Shown: in pieces, positions 43,080 through 50,763 of the stretch | Position numbering within the stretch: the stretch's first letter is position 1 | Layout of the letters: each line of letters opens with the position of its first letter | From: a bacterium | GTDB lineage: Bacteria > 4484-113 > JAFGCY01 | Length of the DNA stretch: 60,066 nt | Reading direction: 5' to 3' | Assembly (NCBI GenBank): GCA_020849855.1 | Contig: JADZFO010000026.1 | Span: 1 to 60,066, forward strand | Notes under the pieces: generated by a model | The model's database searches: none | Told to the model about the DNA's origin: nothing | The model's input: the letters and a program-made list of their open reading frames with translations, nothing else | Translations under genes and position numbers: made by a program

Positions 43080-44426
43080 CTAGCCCGCGGGCGGGTAGCT
43101 GCGGTCGACCCAGGCCTGGGCCTGGGCCCGCAGGGCGGCTGGATCGAGGCTGAGCAGCCGGCGCCCGCGCATCAGCACCCGGCCGTTCACGATGCTGTCG
43201 CGCACGTCCCCGGCCTGGGCGCTGTAGGCCAGATGGCTGTAGACGGCGCCCTCGTGGTGGTAGCGCGGCGCAAGGTGCGCGGCGGAGGCATCCAGCACAA
43301 TCAGGTCCGCCAGCTTGCCGGGGGCGAGCTGGCCGATATCGCTGCGCTTGAGGGCCCGGGCAGCGCGGCTGGTGGCCAGTTCGACGGCTGTACGGGCCGG
43401 CATGGCGGTGGCGCTGAGCCCGGCGGGGTCGCGGTGTGCGCCCTTGGGCAGCAGGGCGGCGGTATGCAGCTCTTCAAACATGCTCAGGTTGTTGTTGCTG
43501 GCCGCGCCATCGGTGCCGAGGCCCACCGGCACGCCGGCGGCCAGGAGCTGCGGCACGGGGGCTATGCCGGAGGCCAGCTTGAGGTTGCTGCAGGGGCAGT
43601 GGGCGATGGAACAGCCGCCGTGGGCCAGCAGGCTGATATCCCGCTCGCTGAGCCAGACCCCGTGCGCGCCGATCAGCTCAGCGCCGAGGATGCCGATGCG
43701 CTTGAGGGCGGCGGTGGGCGTTTCATCGCCCTCGCGCCACTGCACCATGCCGGGCTCGGCGTGGGTCTCATGCAGGTGGATGTGGAAGGGCGCGCCGTGC
43801 TGCTGGGCTGCGGTGTAGAGGCTCTGCAGCAGTTCGACGCCGCAGGTGTAGGGCGCGTGGGCGCAGAACGTGGGCGTGATCAGGGGGTGGCCCTGCCACT
43901 TGCGCAGCAGCTCCTGGCTGAGCTTCAGCCCGTCCTGCCAGGTGGGGGCCGAGGGGGTGGGGAAGCCGATGACGCCCTCGCCGACCAGGCCGCGCAGGCC
44001 TGCGATTTCCAGCGCGCTGGCCACGGAATCGGCGAAGAGGTACATATCGTTGACGCAGGTGGTGCCGCCCAGGATGCACTCGGCGGCGGCCAGCAGCGTG
44101 GCCTCATGGCAGAACTGCGGGCTGAGGTGGGCGCCTTCGGCTGGGAAGATGTGCCCGGTGAGCCATTCATGCAGCGGCAGGTCGTCGGCCAGGCCGCGGA
44201 AGTAGACCATCGGCAGGTGGGTGTGGCAGTTGATCAGGCCCGGCATGACGATGCAGCCGCTGCAGTCGATCAGCTCCCAGCCCTGGGCCGGCGGGGCCTC
44301 GGCGGCTGGGCCAAGCGCGCTGATGCGCTCGCCCTCGATGGCGACAAAGCCGCCGGGGTACTGGCTGCCGGCGCTGTCCATGCTGAGGACATGGCCGCCG
44401 GCGAGGAGGATTCTGGATGCCTGCAT
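43080..44426 (-). CDS. Amidohydrolase, MtaD-like (methylthioadenosine / S-adenosylhomocysteine deaminase family)
   Basis: 448 residues from ATG 44426, which is six bases after TACAAT. GLINCHTHLPMVYFRGLADD, GGTTCVNDMY, FHIHLHETHAEPG, AHGVWLSERDISLLAHGG, HCPCSNLKLASGIAPV and GLGTDGAASNNNLSMF are the complete MtaD/TrzN pattern. Deaminates MTA or SAH to inosine derivatives in recycling of the methyl cycle; atrazine-type substrates are less likely. An open frame continues for 269 codons upstream but overlaps the divergent gene at 44490 and lacks family similarity. Confidence 0.92.
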   Translation of the reverse strand: MQASRILLAGGHVLSMDSAGSQYPGGFVAIEGERISALGPAAEAPPAQGWELIDCSGCIVMPGLINCHTHLPMVYFRGLADDLPLHEWLTGHIFPAEGAHLSPQFCHEATLLAAAECILGGTTCVNDMYLFADSVASALEIAGLRGLVGEGVIGFPTPSAPTWQDGLKLSQELLRKWQGHPLITPTFCAHAPYTCGVELLQSLYTAAQQHGAPFHIHLHETHAEPGMVQWREGDETPTAALKRIGILGAELIGAHGVWLSERDISLLAHGGCSIAHCPCSNLKLASGIAPVPQLLAAGVPVGLGTDGAASNNNLSMFEELHTAALLPKGAHRDPAGLSATAMPARTAVELATSRAARALKRSDIGQLAPGKLADLIVLDASAAHLAPRYHHEGAVYSHLAYSAQAGDVRDSIVNGRVLMRGRRLLSLDPAALRAQAQAWVDRSYPPAG

Positions 44427-44432
44427 AACAGG

Positions 44433-44438
44433 ATTGTA
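44433..44438 (-). promoter_or_regulatory. Leaderless -10 TACAAT of the MtaD-like gene
   Basis: Minus strand TACAAT, six bases, ATG 44426. It faces the leaderless promoter at 44478 about 40 bases away. Confidence 0.7.
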
Positions 44439-44477
44439 AGGCGGCGCGCAGGCAGGCCGGCAGGGAGCTGCAGCGGC

Positions 44478-44483
44478 TAATAT
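44478..44483 (+). promoter_or_regulatory. Leaderless -10 TAATAT of the AlkD-like gene
   Basis: GGC-TAATAT, six bases, ATG 44490. Confidence 0.7.
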
Positions 44484-44489
44484 GAAGCC

Positions 44490-45179
44490 ATGAATGCACA
44501 GGACATTCTGGCCGAGCTGCAGGAGCAGGGGCTGGAGAAAACACGGCTGATGTACGGCCGGCACGGCGCGCAGAAGCTTGTCTTCGGCGCCAGCTACAGC
44601 GCGATGAACACGCTGGCGAAAGTGGCGAAGAAGCAGGGCGAAGCGGCGCATGGCATCGCGCAGGAGCTCTGGGACAGCGGCTATATGGAAACGCGGGTGG
44701 TGGCCTGCCAGAGCGCCGACCCGGCCCGCAGCGACAAGGAGCTGCTGGGCGCCTGGGCCGCCGGCCTGAGCAGCCACATGGACGCCGACAACCTGGCGGC
44801 GCTGGCGGCGCTGAGCAGCGACGGGGCGAAGATGGCCGCGCTGTGGGTCAAGGAAAAGGACGAGCATGTCCTGCGCGCCGGCCTGACGAGCTACAGCCTG
44901 CTGCTGAAGAACGAGAAGAAGGTCACCAAGGCTGCGCTGGCAAAGCTGCTGGCGCGCATCGAGAAGGAGATCCACGGGCATAGCGACTTTGTGAAGGAAG
45001 CCATGAACTATCTGCTGATCGCCATCGGGACCTACAGCAGCGAGCTGCGCGAGGAGGCCATCGCGGCGGCCAAGCGCATCGGCATGGTCAACATCGACCA
45101 CGGCGAGACCAACTGCAAGACGCCGGATGCCGAGACCTACATCCGCCGGAGCGTGGCGCATCTTGAACGCCAGGACTGA
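44490..45179 (+). CDS. DNA alkylation repair-like (AlkD superfamily) HEAT-repeat protein
   Basis: 229 residues, all helical, with AlkD-like features: ILAELQEQGLEKTRLMYGRH, the A-MNTLAKVAKK entry helix, AQELWDSGYMETRVVACQ and the later KDEHVLRAGLTSYSLLLKN. AlkD proteins are HEAT-like DNA glycosylases that remove bulky cationic base lesions; related members only bind DNA or protein. The conserved Trp and Asp of true AlkD cannot be assigned by eye, so glycosylase activity is uncertain. Single leaderless gene. Confidence 0.8.
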   Translation: MNAQDILAELQEQGLEKTRLMYGRHGAQKLVFGASYSAMNTLAKVAKKQGEAAHGIAQELWDSGYMETRVVACQSADPARSDKELLGAWAAGLSSHMDADNLAALAALSSDGAKMAALWVKEKDEHVLRAGLTSYSLLLKNEKKVTKAALAKLLARIEKEIHGHSDFVKEAMNYLLIAIGTYSSELREEAIAAAKRIGMVNIDHGETNCKTPDAETYIRRSVAHLERQD

Positions 45180-45244
45180 GCAGCAGGCGGCTGGCGGGGG
45201 GGCCGGATGGCGCCGGCGGAAGACCATCCGCACAGCTCCTGGGG

Positions 45245-45250
45245 TACTAT
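45245..45250 (+). promoter_or_regulatory. Leaderless -10 TACTAT of ispH
   Basis: TACTAT, six bases, GTG 45257. Confidence 0.7.
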
Positions 45251-45256
45251 CTGATT

Positions 45257-46183
45257 GTGCAGGTGATCCGCGCGCGCAAAATGGGCTTTTGCTTCGGCGT
45301 CCGACGTGCCTTTGACAAGGTCATGGAGATGGCGGCGCAGGACGACGCGCGCGAGCTGGTGCTCTCCGGCGACCTGGTGCACAACACCAAGGTGATCAGC
45401 CGGGTGGGCCAGGCCGGCGCGCGGGTGATGGACCAGGCGGCGGATGTGCGCGGGGCGCGGGTGGTGATCCGCACCCACGGCACCACGCGCCAGAACTTCG
45501 AGACCCTCGCGGCCCAGAACAGTGAGGTGCATGATGCCACCTGCGTGATCGTCACCGATGCGCGGATGAAGGCCCTGGAGCTGCTGGAACGCCACCCGGT
45601 GGTGATCGTGGTGGGCAAGAAGCAGCACCCTGAGATCGTCGGCCTGGTCTCATGGCTCGAGGGGCGGTATCACGTCGTGGAGCATGAAGAGGACCTGGCC
45701 GGCCTGCCGGACTATCCCAGCGTGGGCGTGATCAGCCAGACTACCTTCTGGCCCGACCGCTTCAGCGCCTACTGCGATGGCCTGCGGGCGCGCTATCCGC
45801 TGGTGGAAGTGATCGACACGATCTGCCCGCACACCTCCAAGAACCAGGAAGCCAGCACCTACACGGCACGGATCGTGGACGTGATGCTGGTGGTGGGCGA
45901 CCCGCACAGCAGCAACAGCAAGACCCTCTTCAGCGAGGTCAGGGCGGTCAACCCGCGCAGCTATTTCATCGCCACGGCGGAGGACATCGACCCGGCCTGG
46001 CTGAGCGGACTCGACCCGCTGGCCAAGCTGGGCGGCGGCGCAGGCTTTGAGCCTGCCCTGCTGGCGAAGGGCAACGCGCCGGAGGGTTTTGACGCGACGC
46101 GGCTGGCGGTGGGCATTACCGCCGGCGCCAGCACCCCGGACTGGGTGATCGACGAGATCGAGGCGAGGTTGCGGAGCCTGTAG
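45257..46183 (+). CDS. ispH: 4-hydroxy-3-methylbut-2-enyl diphosphate reductase (IspH/LytB)
   Basis: The last enzyme of the MEP isoprenoid route, an iron-sulfur protein that yields IPP and DMAPP. The three cluster Cys are at 12 (GFCFGVRRA), 96 (HDATC) and 190 (TICPHT). RTHGTTRQNFE, VGKKQHPE, GVISQTTFW and TAGASTPDWVIDEI are diagnostic. 308 residues. The stop codon TAG lies in GTAGGGG of a REP-like cluster: the coding sequence ends CTG-TAG and continues into the palindrome. Confidence 0.96.
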   Translation: MQVIRARKMGFCFGVRRAFDKVMEMAAQDDARELVLSGDLVHNTKVISRVGQAGARVMDQAADVRGARVVIRTHGTTRQNFETLAAQNSEVHDATCVIVTDARMKALELLERHPVVIVVGKKQHPEIVGLVSWLEGRYHVVEHEEDLAGLPDYPSVGVISQTTFWPDRFSAYCDGLRARYPLVEVIDTICPHTSKNQEASTYTARIVDVMLVVGDPHSSNSKTLFSEVRAVNPRSYFIATAEDIDPAWLSGLDPLAKLGGGAGFEPALLAKGNAPEGFDATRLAVGITAGASTPDWVIDEIEARLRSL

Positions 46184-46328
46184 GGGCGCACGGATGTGCG
46201 CCCCAGCCGGGAAAGGCGGGTCAAGACCCGCCCCTACAAGATAAGACTGGCGCACATCCGTGCGCCCCTACAGGAACGGGTGGGGACAAGCCCGCCACAA
46301 CCGGGCCGACACAAGGTCGGCCCCTACA
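46180..46328. repeat. REP-like cluster with five palindromes between ispH and SDR gene
   Basis: In order: GTAG-GGGCGCACGGATGTGCGCCC, GGCGGGTCAAGACCCGCC-CCTAC, GGCGCACATCCGTGCGCC-CCTAC, a decayed GGTGGGGACAAGCCCGCC, and GGCCGACACAAGGTCGGCC-CCTAC. The cluster fills the space between the convergent genes and supplies the TAG stops of both. Confidence 0.93.
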
Positions 46329-47259
46329 AAGAGCGGAAGCCTTCGCGCCAGCTTGAGTACTTCGGCTGCCAGCCCAGCTCGGTCTTGATTTTCGTGTTCA
46401 GCGCGCCGGGGCCGGTGGTGAGCAGGTCGGTCGTAGCCCGGCCGAGGGTCAGGCGCACCATTGCCACCGGCATGCTGCGCGGGCGCGGGGCACCCAGAGC
46501 ATCGGCCAGAACCGGCAGCCAGTCGGCCTGCCGCGCCGGTTCGTCATCCACTGCGTTGTAGGCCTCGCCGGCCCGGCCACGGTCCAGCGCCGCGATGGTC
46601 GCCCCGGCGGCGTCCTCCACATGGATGAAGGAAGTCACGCCCTCGCCCTTGCCGAAGATGGGGTACATGCCGCGTTTCAGCAGTCTGCCAATCTGGCCGC
46701 TGCGGTCAAACCAGGTCCCGGGGCCATAGAAGCTGCCATAGCGCAGGGCGATCCCCTCCAGCTCACTGCAGCTGGTGACCGCGCCTTCTACTTCAGTCAT
46801 CACCTCGGCGGAGCTGCCGATCGGTTCCGGCGCGTTTGTATACATCGGGGCGCTCTCGTCCTTGGGGCCGGGGGGCAGGGGGCTGTACCAGAAGGCCGCG
46901 CTCTGGGTGACAAAGCGCCGGACGGCGAAATTCCGGGCCGCCTCCAGCAGGTTCAGGGTGCCCTCGCGGCGCACCTTGTTGTTGGCGCTGTAGGCCTTAT
47001 TCAGGTTGGCGGGGTTCATCTCGGCCGGCAGGTCGGTGAGCTCGCAGATGATCGCCTCGGGGCGGACGATCTCGACGAGGTGGCGGACCTGCTGCGCGTC
47101 AAGCGCATCACAGCGCCGGGCCCCGCCGCCCAGGCGGCTGATGATGGCCATGCCCTCGTCGCTGCGGCACATGCCGGTCACGCTGTGCCCGGCGTCGAGC
47201 AGCAGCGGTATGACCTGGCGGCCTATGGCCCCGCTGGCCCCGGCGAGCAGGATACGCAT
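46324..47259 (-). CDS. NAD(P)-dependent epimerase/dehydratase (extended SDR-like)
   Basis: 311 residues from ATG 47259, with GGAGG five bases upstream. The dinucleotide loop MRILLAGASGAIGRQVI, a Tyr-based region FGKGEGVTSFIHVEDAAGA and the RYGSFYGPGTWFD segment are typical of atypical extended SDRs (NmrA/epimerase group). The usual YxxxK site is not obvious; the active site may be altered. The protein probably binds NADP and acts on a small or sugar substrate, or is a sensor. The TAG stop comes from the repeat cluster at 46180. Confidence 0.87.
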   Translation of the reverse strand: MRILLAGASGAIGRQVIPLLLDAGHSVTGMCRSDEGMAIISRLGGGARRCDALDAQQVRHLVEIVRPEAIICELTDLPAEMNPANLNKAYSANNKVRREGTLNLLEAARNFAVRRFVTQSAAFWYSPLPPGPKDESAPMYTNAPEPIGSSAEVMTEVEGAVTSCSELEGIALRYGSFYGPGTWFDRSGQIGRLLKRGMYPIFGKGEGVTSFIHVEDAAGATIAALDRGRAGEAYNAVDDEPARQADWLPVLADALGAPRPRSMPVAMVRLTLGRATTDLLTTGPGALNTKIKTELGWQPKYSSWREGFRSL

Positions 47260-47447
47260 CTGTACCTCCATCTGGCCTCCACAGAACACAGTGTGGATCG
47301 CCAAAATGCAGCCCGCGTTCCCCCGCCGCTGCAACGGGCGGATCTGCGCCGGGGAGGACACCGTCCAGCCGCGGCACAGTATGAGGGACGACGGGGCAGC
47401 GGGGCAGGTTACGGCGAAAGACGCAGTAGTGCGCCATATGAGGTGGT

Positions 47448-47575
47448 ACCGGGCGCACTCTGTGCGCCCCTACAAAGAAGAACGCACTCTGCGCGCCCCT
47501 GCGGGTCAAACCGTGCGCACTTTGCGCGCCCCTGCGGGTCATACCGGGCGCACTCTGTGCTCCCCTAGTAAGAAG
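47448..47575. repeat. REP-like cluster, GGGCGCAC family, upstream of the SDR gene
   Basis: GGGCGCACTCTGTGCGCCC-CTAC (47452-47473) and several decayed relatives up to 47575 (CGCACTCTGCGCGCCCC, TGCGCACTTTGCGCGCCCC and GGGCGCACTCTGTGCTCCCC-TAG). Spacer CTGCGGGTCA recurs. In the 432-base gap 47260-47691 the remaining parts hold only palindromes and the pckA terminator. Confidence 0.85.
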
Positions 47576-47594
47576 AAAGCGCTCTGCGCCCGTG

Positions 47595-47626
47595 CAAAAG
47601 AAAGGGCCGGGGGAAGCCCCGGCCCT
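47595..47626 (-). terminator. Rho-independent terminator of pckA
   Basis: On the minus strand AGGGCCGGGG-CTTC-CCCCGGCCCT is followed by TTCTTTT. Ten-pair stem. Confidence 0.88.
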
Positions 47627-47641
47627 GTTAGGGTCAGTTTT

Positions 47642-47686
47642 GCCGAGTGCAGCTCGGCGCATCAGGCGGGCCGGACAGTCCGGCCC
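47642..47686. repeat. Two palindromes between pckA stop and terminator
   Basis: GCCGAG-TGCA-GCTCGGC (47642-47658) and GGGCCGGAC-AG-TCCGGCCC (47668-47686). Confidence 0.6.
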
Positions 47687-47691
47687 TCCAC

Positions 47692-49308
47692 CTAGCCAGC
47701 CTTCGGGCCGGCCGCGGCGACTTCGGCGCTGACGTGCGCGGCGAAGCGGCCGAACTTCTCGGCGAACATGCCAGCCAGCTTGCGGGCCTTCTCGTCGTAA
47801 GCCGCCTTGTCAGCCCAGGTGTCGCGCGGGTTAAGCACTTCGGTGGGCACGTTGGGGCAGTGCGTGGGCACCTGCAGGCCGAAGACCGGATCGGTCCAGT
47901 ACTCGGCGTTGTCCAGGTGGCCGTCGAGGGCCGCATGCAGCATGGCGCGGCTGTAGCCGATCTTGATGCGGCTGCCGGTGCCGTAGGCGCCGCCGGTCCA
48001 ACCGGTGTTGAGCAGCCAGACGCGGCAGCCGTGCTTCTCGATGCGCTCCATCAGCATGTTGCCGTAGACGCTCGGGCGCAGGGGCATGAAGGGCGCGCCG
48101 AAGCAGGTGCTGAAGGTGGCGCTGGGCTCGGTGACGCCCACTTCCGTGCCGGCGACCTTGGCGGTGTAGCCCATCAGGAAGTGGTACATCGCCTGCTCCT
48201 TGCTCAGGCGGGCCAGCGGAGGCAGCACGCCGAAGGCATCGCAGGTGAGGAAGACGATGTCGCTGGGCACCGGGCCCTTGAGGTCGGGGTCGGCATTGGA
48301 GACCGTGCGGATGTCATAGCCGCAGCGGGTGTTCTCGGTCTTGCTCTTGTCGGCGAAGTCGATCTCGCGGGTCACGGGGTCGAAGCCGACGTTCTCGATC
48401 ACGGTTCCGAACTGGTGGCAGGCCTTCCAGATCTCGGGCTCGCCGTCCTCGGAGAGGTTGATGGTCTTGGCATAGCAGCCGCCTTCATAGTTGAAGACGC
48501 CGCCGTCCCACCAGCCATGCTCGTCATCGCCGATCAGGGCGCGGTGCGGGTCCGCGGAGAGGCTGGTCTTGCCCGTGCCGGAGAGGCCGAAGAAGACCGC
48601 GGAGCGGCCGTTGGGGCCGATGTTGGCCGAGCAGTGCATGCTCATCACGCCGCGACGGGCCGGGTTGATGAAGTTCAGCACGCTGAAGATGCCCTTCTTG
48701 ATCTCGCCGGCGTACTCGGTGCCGCAGCAAATCACCATCTGCTCGTCGAAGTTCAGCAGGGTGAAGATGTCGCTCTTGGAGCCGTCGGTTGCGGGGTCGG
48801 CCTTAAGGCCGGGCATGAAGACCACGGTCCAGTCGGCCTTGTGCTCCTGGGGGTCAACCGCCTGGTCGAGGCTGATGAACTGGTTGCGGGCGAACAGGGC
48901 CTGGAAGGGGCGCTCGGAGATCACACGCACCCCGATGCGGAACTGCTTCTCGGAGCCGGCGAAAACGTCGCTGACGAAGACATCCTTGCCTTCAAGGTAC
49001 TCCGCCATGCGCTTCTTCATGTGCTCCCAGCGGTCGACGCCGATCGCCAGATTGAAGTCGTTCCAGTCGATCTCGTCGTGGATGCTCGGAGTGTCGACCC
49101 AGAAGCGGTCCTTGGGCGAGCGGCCGGTGGTCTTGCCCGTATCGCACATCAGGGCGCCGTGGCTGGAAAGGTAGCCTTCACCGCGGCGGAGGGTGTGCTC
49201 ATACAGTGCCGGTGCGCTGAGGTTGTAGTAAACGTTCTTCAGGCCCCGCAGGCCGTGCACGGAAAGGTCCGGCGCGGCGGGCTGGGCGGTTTGCATGGCG
49301 GAATCCAT
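47692..49308 (-). CDS. pckA: Phosphoenolpyruvate carboxykinase (ATP)
   Basis: Converts oxaloacetate and ATP to PEP, CO2 and ADP; first step of gluconeogenesis, reversible in fermenters. 538 residues. The kinase-1a loop GLSGTGKTSLSADPHRALIG and metal-binding DDEHGWWDGGVFNYEGGCY are intact, as are the PEP-binding TGRSPKDRFWVD and the Cys-free GGAYGTGSRI segment. ATG 49308 has AAGAGGAG nine bases upstream. TATAAT (49382-49387) starts a leader of about 70 bases. Terminator at 47595. Confidence 0.97.
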   Translation of the reverse strand: MDSAMQTAQPAAPDLSVHGLRGLKNVYYNLSAPALYEHTLRRGEGYLSSHGALMCDTGKTTGRSPKDRFWVDTPSIHDEIDWNDFNLAIGVDRWEHMKKRMAEYLEGKDVFVSDVFAGSEKQFRIGVRVISERPFQALFARNQFISLDQAVDPQEHKADWTVVFMPGLKADPATDGSKSDIFTLLNFDEQMVICCGTEYAGEIKKGIFSVLNFINPARRGVMSMHCSANIGPNGRSAVFFGLSGTGKTSLSADPHRALIGDDEHGWWDGGVFNYEGGCYAKTINLSEDGEPEIWKACHQFGTVIENVGFDPVTREIDFADKSKTENTRCGYDIRTVSNADPDLKGPVPSDIVFLTCDAFGVLPPLARLSKEQAMYHFLMGYTAKVAGTEVGVTEPSATFSTCFGAPFMPLRPSVYGNMLMERIEKHGCRVWLLNTGWTGGAYGTGSRIKIGYSRAMLHAALDGHLDNAEYWTDPVFGLQVPTHCPNVPTEVLNPRDTWADKAAYDEKARKLAGMFAEKFGRFAAHVSAEVAAAGPKAG

Positions 49309-49381
49309 ATATGTGGTCTCCTCTTACGAAGTGGTCGCGCAAGGCCCCTGGACGCAGCGCGCGCTGGGGCGGCGACGGGAA

Positions 49382-49387
49382 ATTATA
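49382..49387 (-). promoter_or_regulatory. -10 TATAAT of pckA
   Basis: Minus strand TATAAT, followed by a leader of about 70 bases with a strong ribosome-binding site; unlike most genes here it is not leaderless. I see no other feature in 49309-49502. Confidence 0.55.
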
Positions 49388-49502
49388 TCGCTCGCGACAG
49401 GGGCTGTCTGCAATGTCGCAGGCAGTGAAGCCGGAATTTATGCGGCTTCAGCGCGGTCTGCTGTCTTGTGTTGCCAGCAGGTGACAAGCGGTCACTGCGC
49501 GC

Positions 49503-49529
49503 AAAAAGGGCGCCGGCATGCCGGCGCCC
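49503..49529 (-). terminator. Rho-independent terminator of the lipoprotein at 49550
   Basis: Minus strand GGGCGCCGGC-AT-GCCGGCGCCC then five T residues. Confidence 0.85.
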
Positions 49530-49549
49530 GTTGCCGTCACGCGCAAAGC

Positions 49550-50011
49550 CTAGAGCCAGAAGAGCGGGTCTCCGGGCCAGGGGATGGGCTGGAACTGGAA
49601 GGGCGGGTCGACATAGGGCAGGTCCGGGATCGGGATGATCGCGAAGTTCCTGCGCTCGACCTCCAGCTCCAGCACGCTCAGGTTGCCCTCAGAGTCGCGG
49701 GCGCTGAAGCGCAGGGTGTCGAAGCCGTTGCCGTCCGTGTGCCACATGAAGGCCATGGTCCCGTCGGTCTCGGTAGCGACATTCTCGCCGTTGACCTCGA
49801 AGTCGAAGTCGATGATCCCGGAGGGATCCGCCGCCGCCGCCAGGACCTGAATGTTGCCGAAAACGACATCGCCGTCTTCCACGCCGTTGACCGTGATTGC
49901 CGGACCCTCGGTGTCACCCGGGGTCTGGGGGGCTGGGGCCCCTGCGCCGCCGCAGGAAGCTGCCAGAGACATAACGCAGGCCGCAATGCCGATCAGGAAG
50001 TAGCGCTGCAT
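49550..50011 (-). CDS. Small Ig-like lipoprotein, paralog A
   Basis: 153 residues. Lipobox at Cys20 (SLAASCGGA). The mature part is one beta-sandwich module: PAITVNGVEDGDVVFGNIQV, AAADPSGIIDFDFEVNGENV, FMWHTDGNGFDTLRFSARDS and EGNLSVLELEV, similar to a bacterial Ig/cadherin-type repeat. AAGGAG is seven bases before ATG 50011. Paralog B lies 210 bases upstream with its own terminator. Function unknown; likely a surface or periplasmic binding module. Confidence 0.83.
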   Translation of the reverse strand: MQRYFLIGIAACVMSLAASCGGAGAPAPQTPGDTEGPAITVNGVEDGDVVFGNIQVLAAAADPSGIIDFDFEVNGENVATETDGTMAFMWHTDGNGFDTLRFSARDSEGNLSVLELEVERRNFAIIPIPDLPYVDPPFQFQPIPWPGDPLFWL

Positions 50012-50161
50012 CTTCTGTCTCCTTGGTAGATGTGTGGTCGCCCTGAGGCAACCGCATGTCTTACCCGGGGCGGCGGGTTCTGAATCGGGACGGGCTGCGA
50101 GCTGACACTTTCCGGCGGGCAGTCTGGTCCTCTGGCGGGTCAGTACCCGACACTGCGCAAC

Positions 50162-50189
50162 AAAAAAGGGCGCCGGGTGAGCGGCGCCC
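50162..50189 (-). terminator. Rho-independent terminator of paralog B
   Basis: Minus strand GGGCGCCG-CTCACC-CGGCGCCC then six T residues. Confidence 0.85.
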
Positions 50190-50220
50190 TTTGGCAGAGG
50201 TGGGAGTCGAAGTGCCTGTT

Positions 50221-50661
50221 TTAGAGACCGAAGTCGAAGATGTCGCCCCAGTCAACCACCGGGCCGATCGGGAAGTCCGGCCAGATGATGCCGTTGAAGC
50301 GGGTCACCGTCAGCTCCTGGGCCGTGGCATTACCCTCGCTGTCACGCGCCGTGAAGCGCAGGACATCGGTGCCGTTGCCGGCGGTATGCCAGGTGAAGCT
50401 CATGGAGCCGTCGTTCTCGGTAGCGACGTTCAGGTCATTGACCTCGAAGTCGAAGTCGACCACGCCGGAGGGGTCAGCAGCCGCAGCCGTGATGACCACA
50501 TCGCCGCCGACAGTCTGCCCGTCCTCAACACCGGTGATGGTGATTGCGGGTCCGGTCGTATCGGCCGGAACACCGGGGGCCGGAGCGCCTGAGCCACCGC
50601 CGCAGGACGCTGCCAGAGACATGACGAAGATCGCGATGCCGATCAGAAGAGTGCGGTTCAT
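50221..50661 (-). CDS. Small Ig-like lipoprotein, paralog B
   Basis: 146 residues, start ATG 50661 with AGGAGG at eight bases (the frame is open further upstream, but the lipoprotein signal begins here). Lipobox at Cys20 (SLAASCGGGS). The module repeats paralog A closely: PAITITGVEDGQTVGGDVVI, AAADPSGVVDFDFEVNDLNV, FTWHTAGNGTDVLRFTARDS and EGNATAQELTV. Recent duplication is likely; the C-terminal tail after the module (here FNGIIWPDFPIGPV) differs. Confidence 0.85.
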   Translation of the reverse strand: MNRTLLIGIAIFVMSLAASCGGGSGAPAPGVPADTTGPAITITGVEDGQTVGGDVVITAAAADPSGVVDFDFEVNDLNVATENDGSMSFTWHTAGNGTDVLRFTARDSEGNATAQELTVTRFNGIIWPDFPIGPVVDWGDIFDFGL

Positions 50662-50763
50662 TTGAGTTTCCTCCTGGTGATCCTTGGTCACCTTTCGGCA
50701 ACCGCATTTGTTACCCGATCCAGGAGGAGCTAAAACAGAACAGCGCAAGATCGCCGGAAAATC

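Noticed and set aside
44427-45233. N-terminal extension of the MtaD-like frame
   Set aside because: It overlaps the divergent AlkD-like gene and lacks similarity; the leaderless promoter places the start at 44426.
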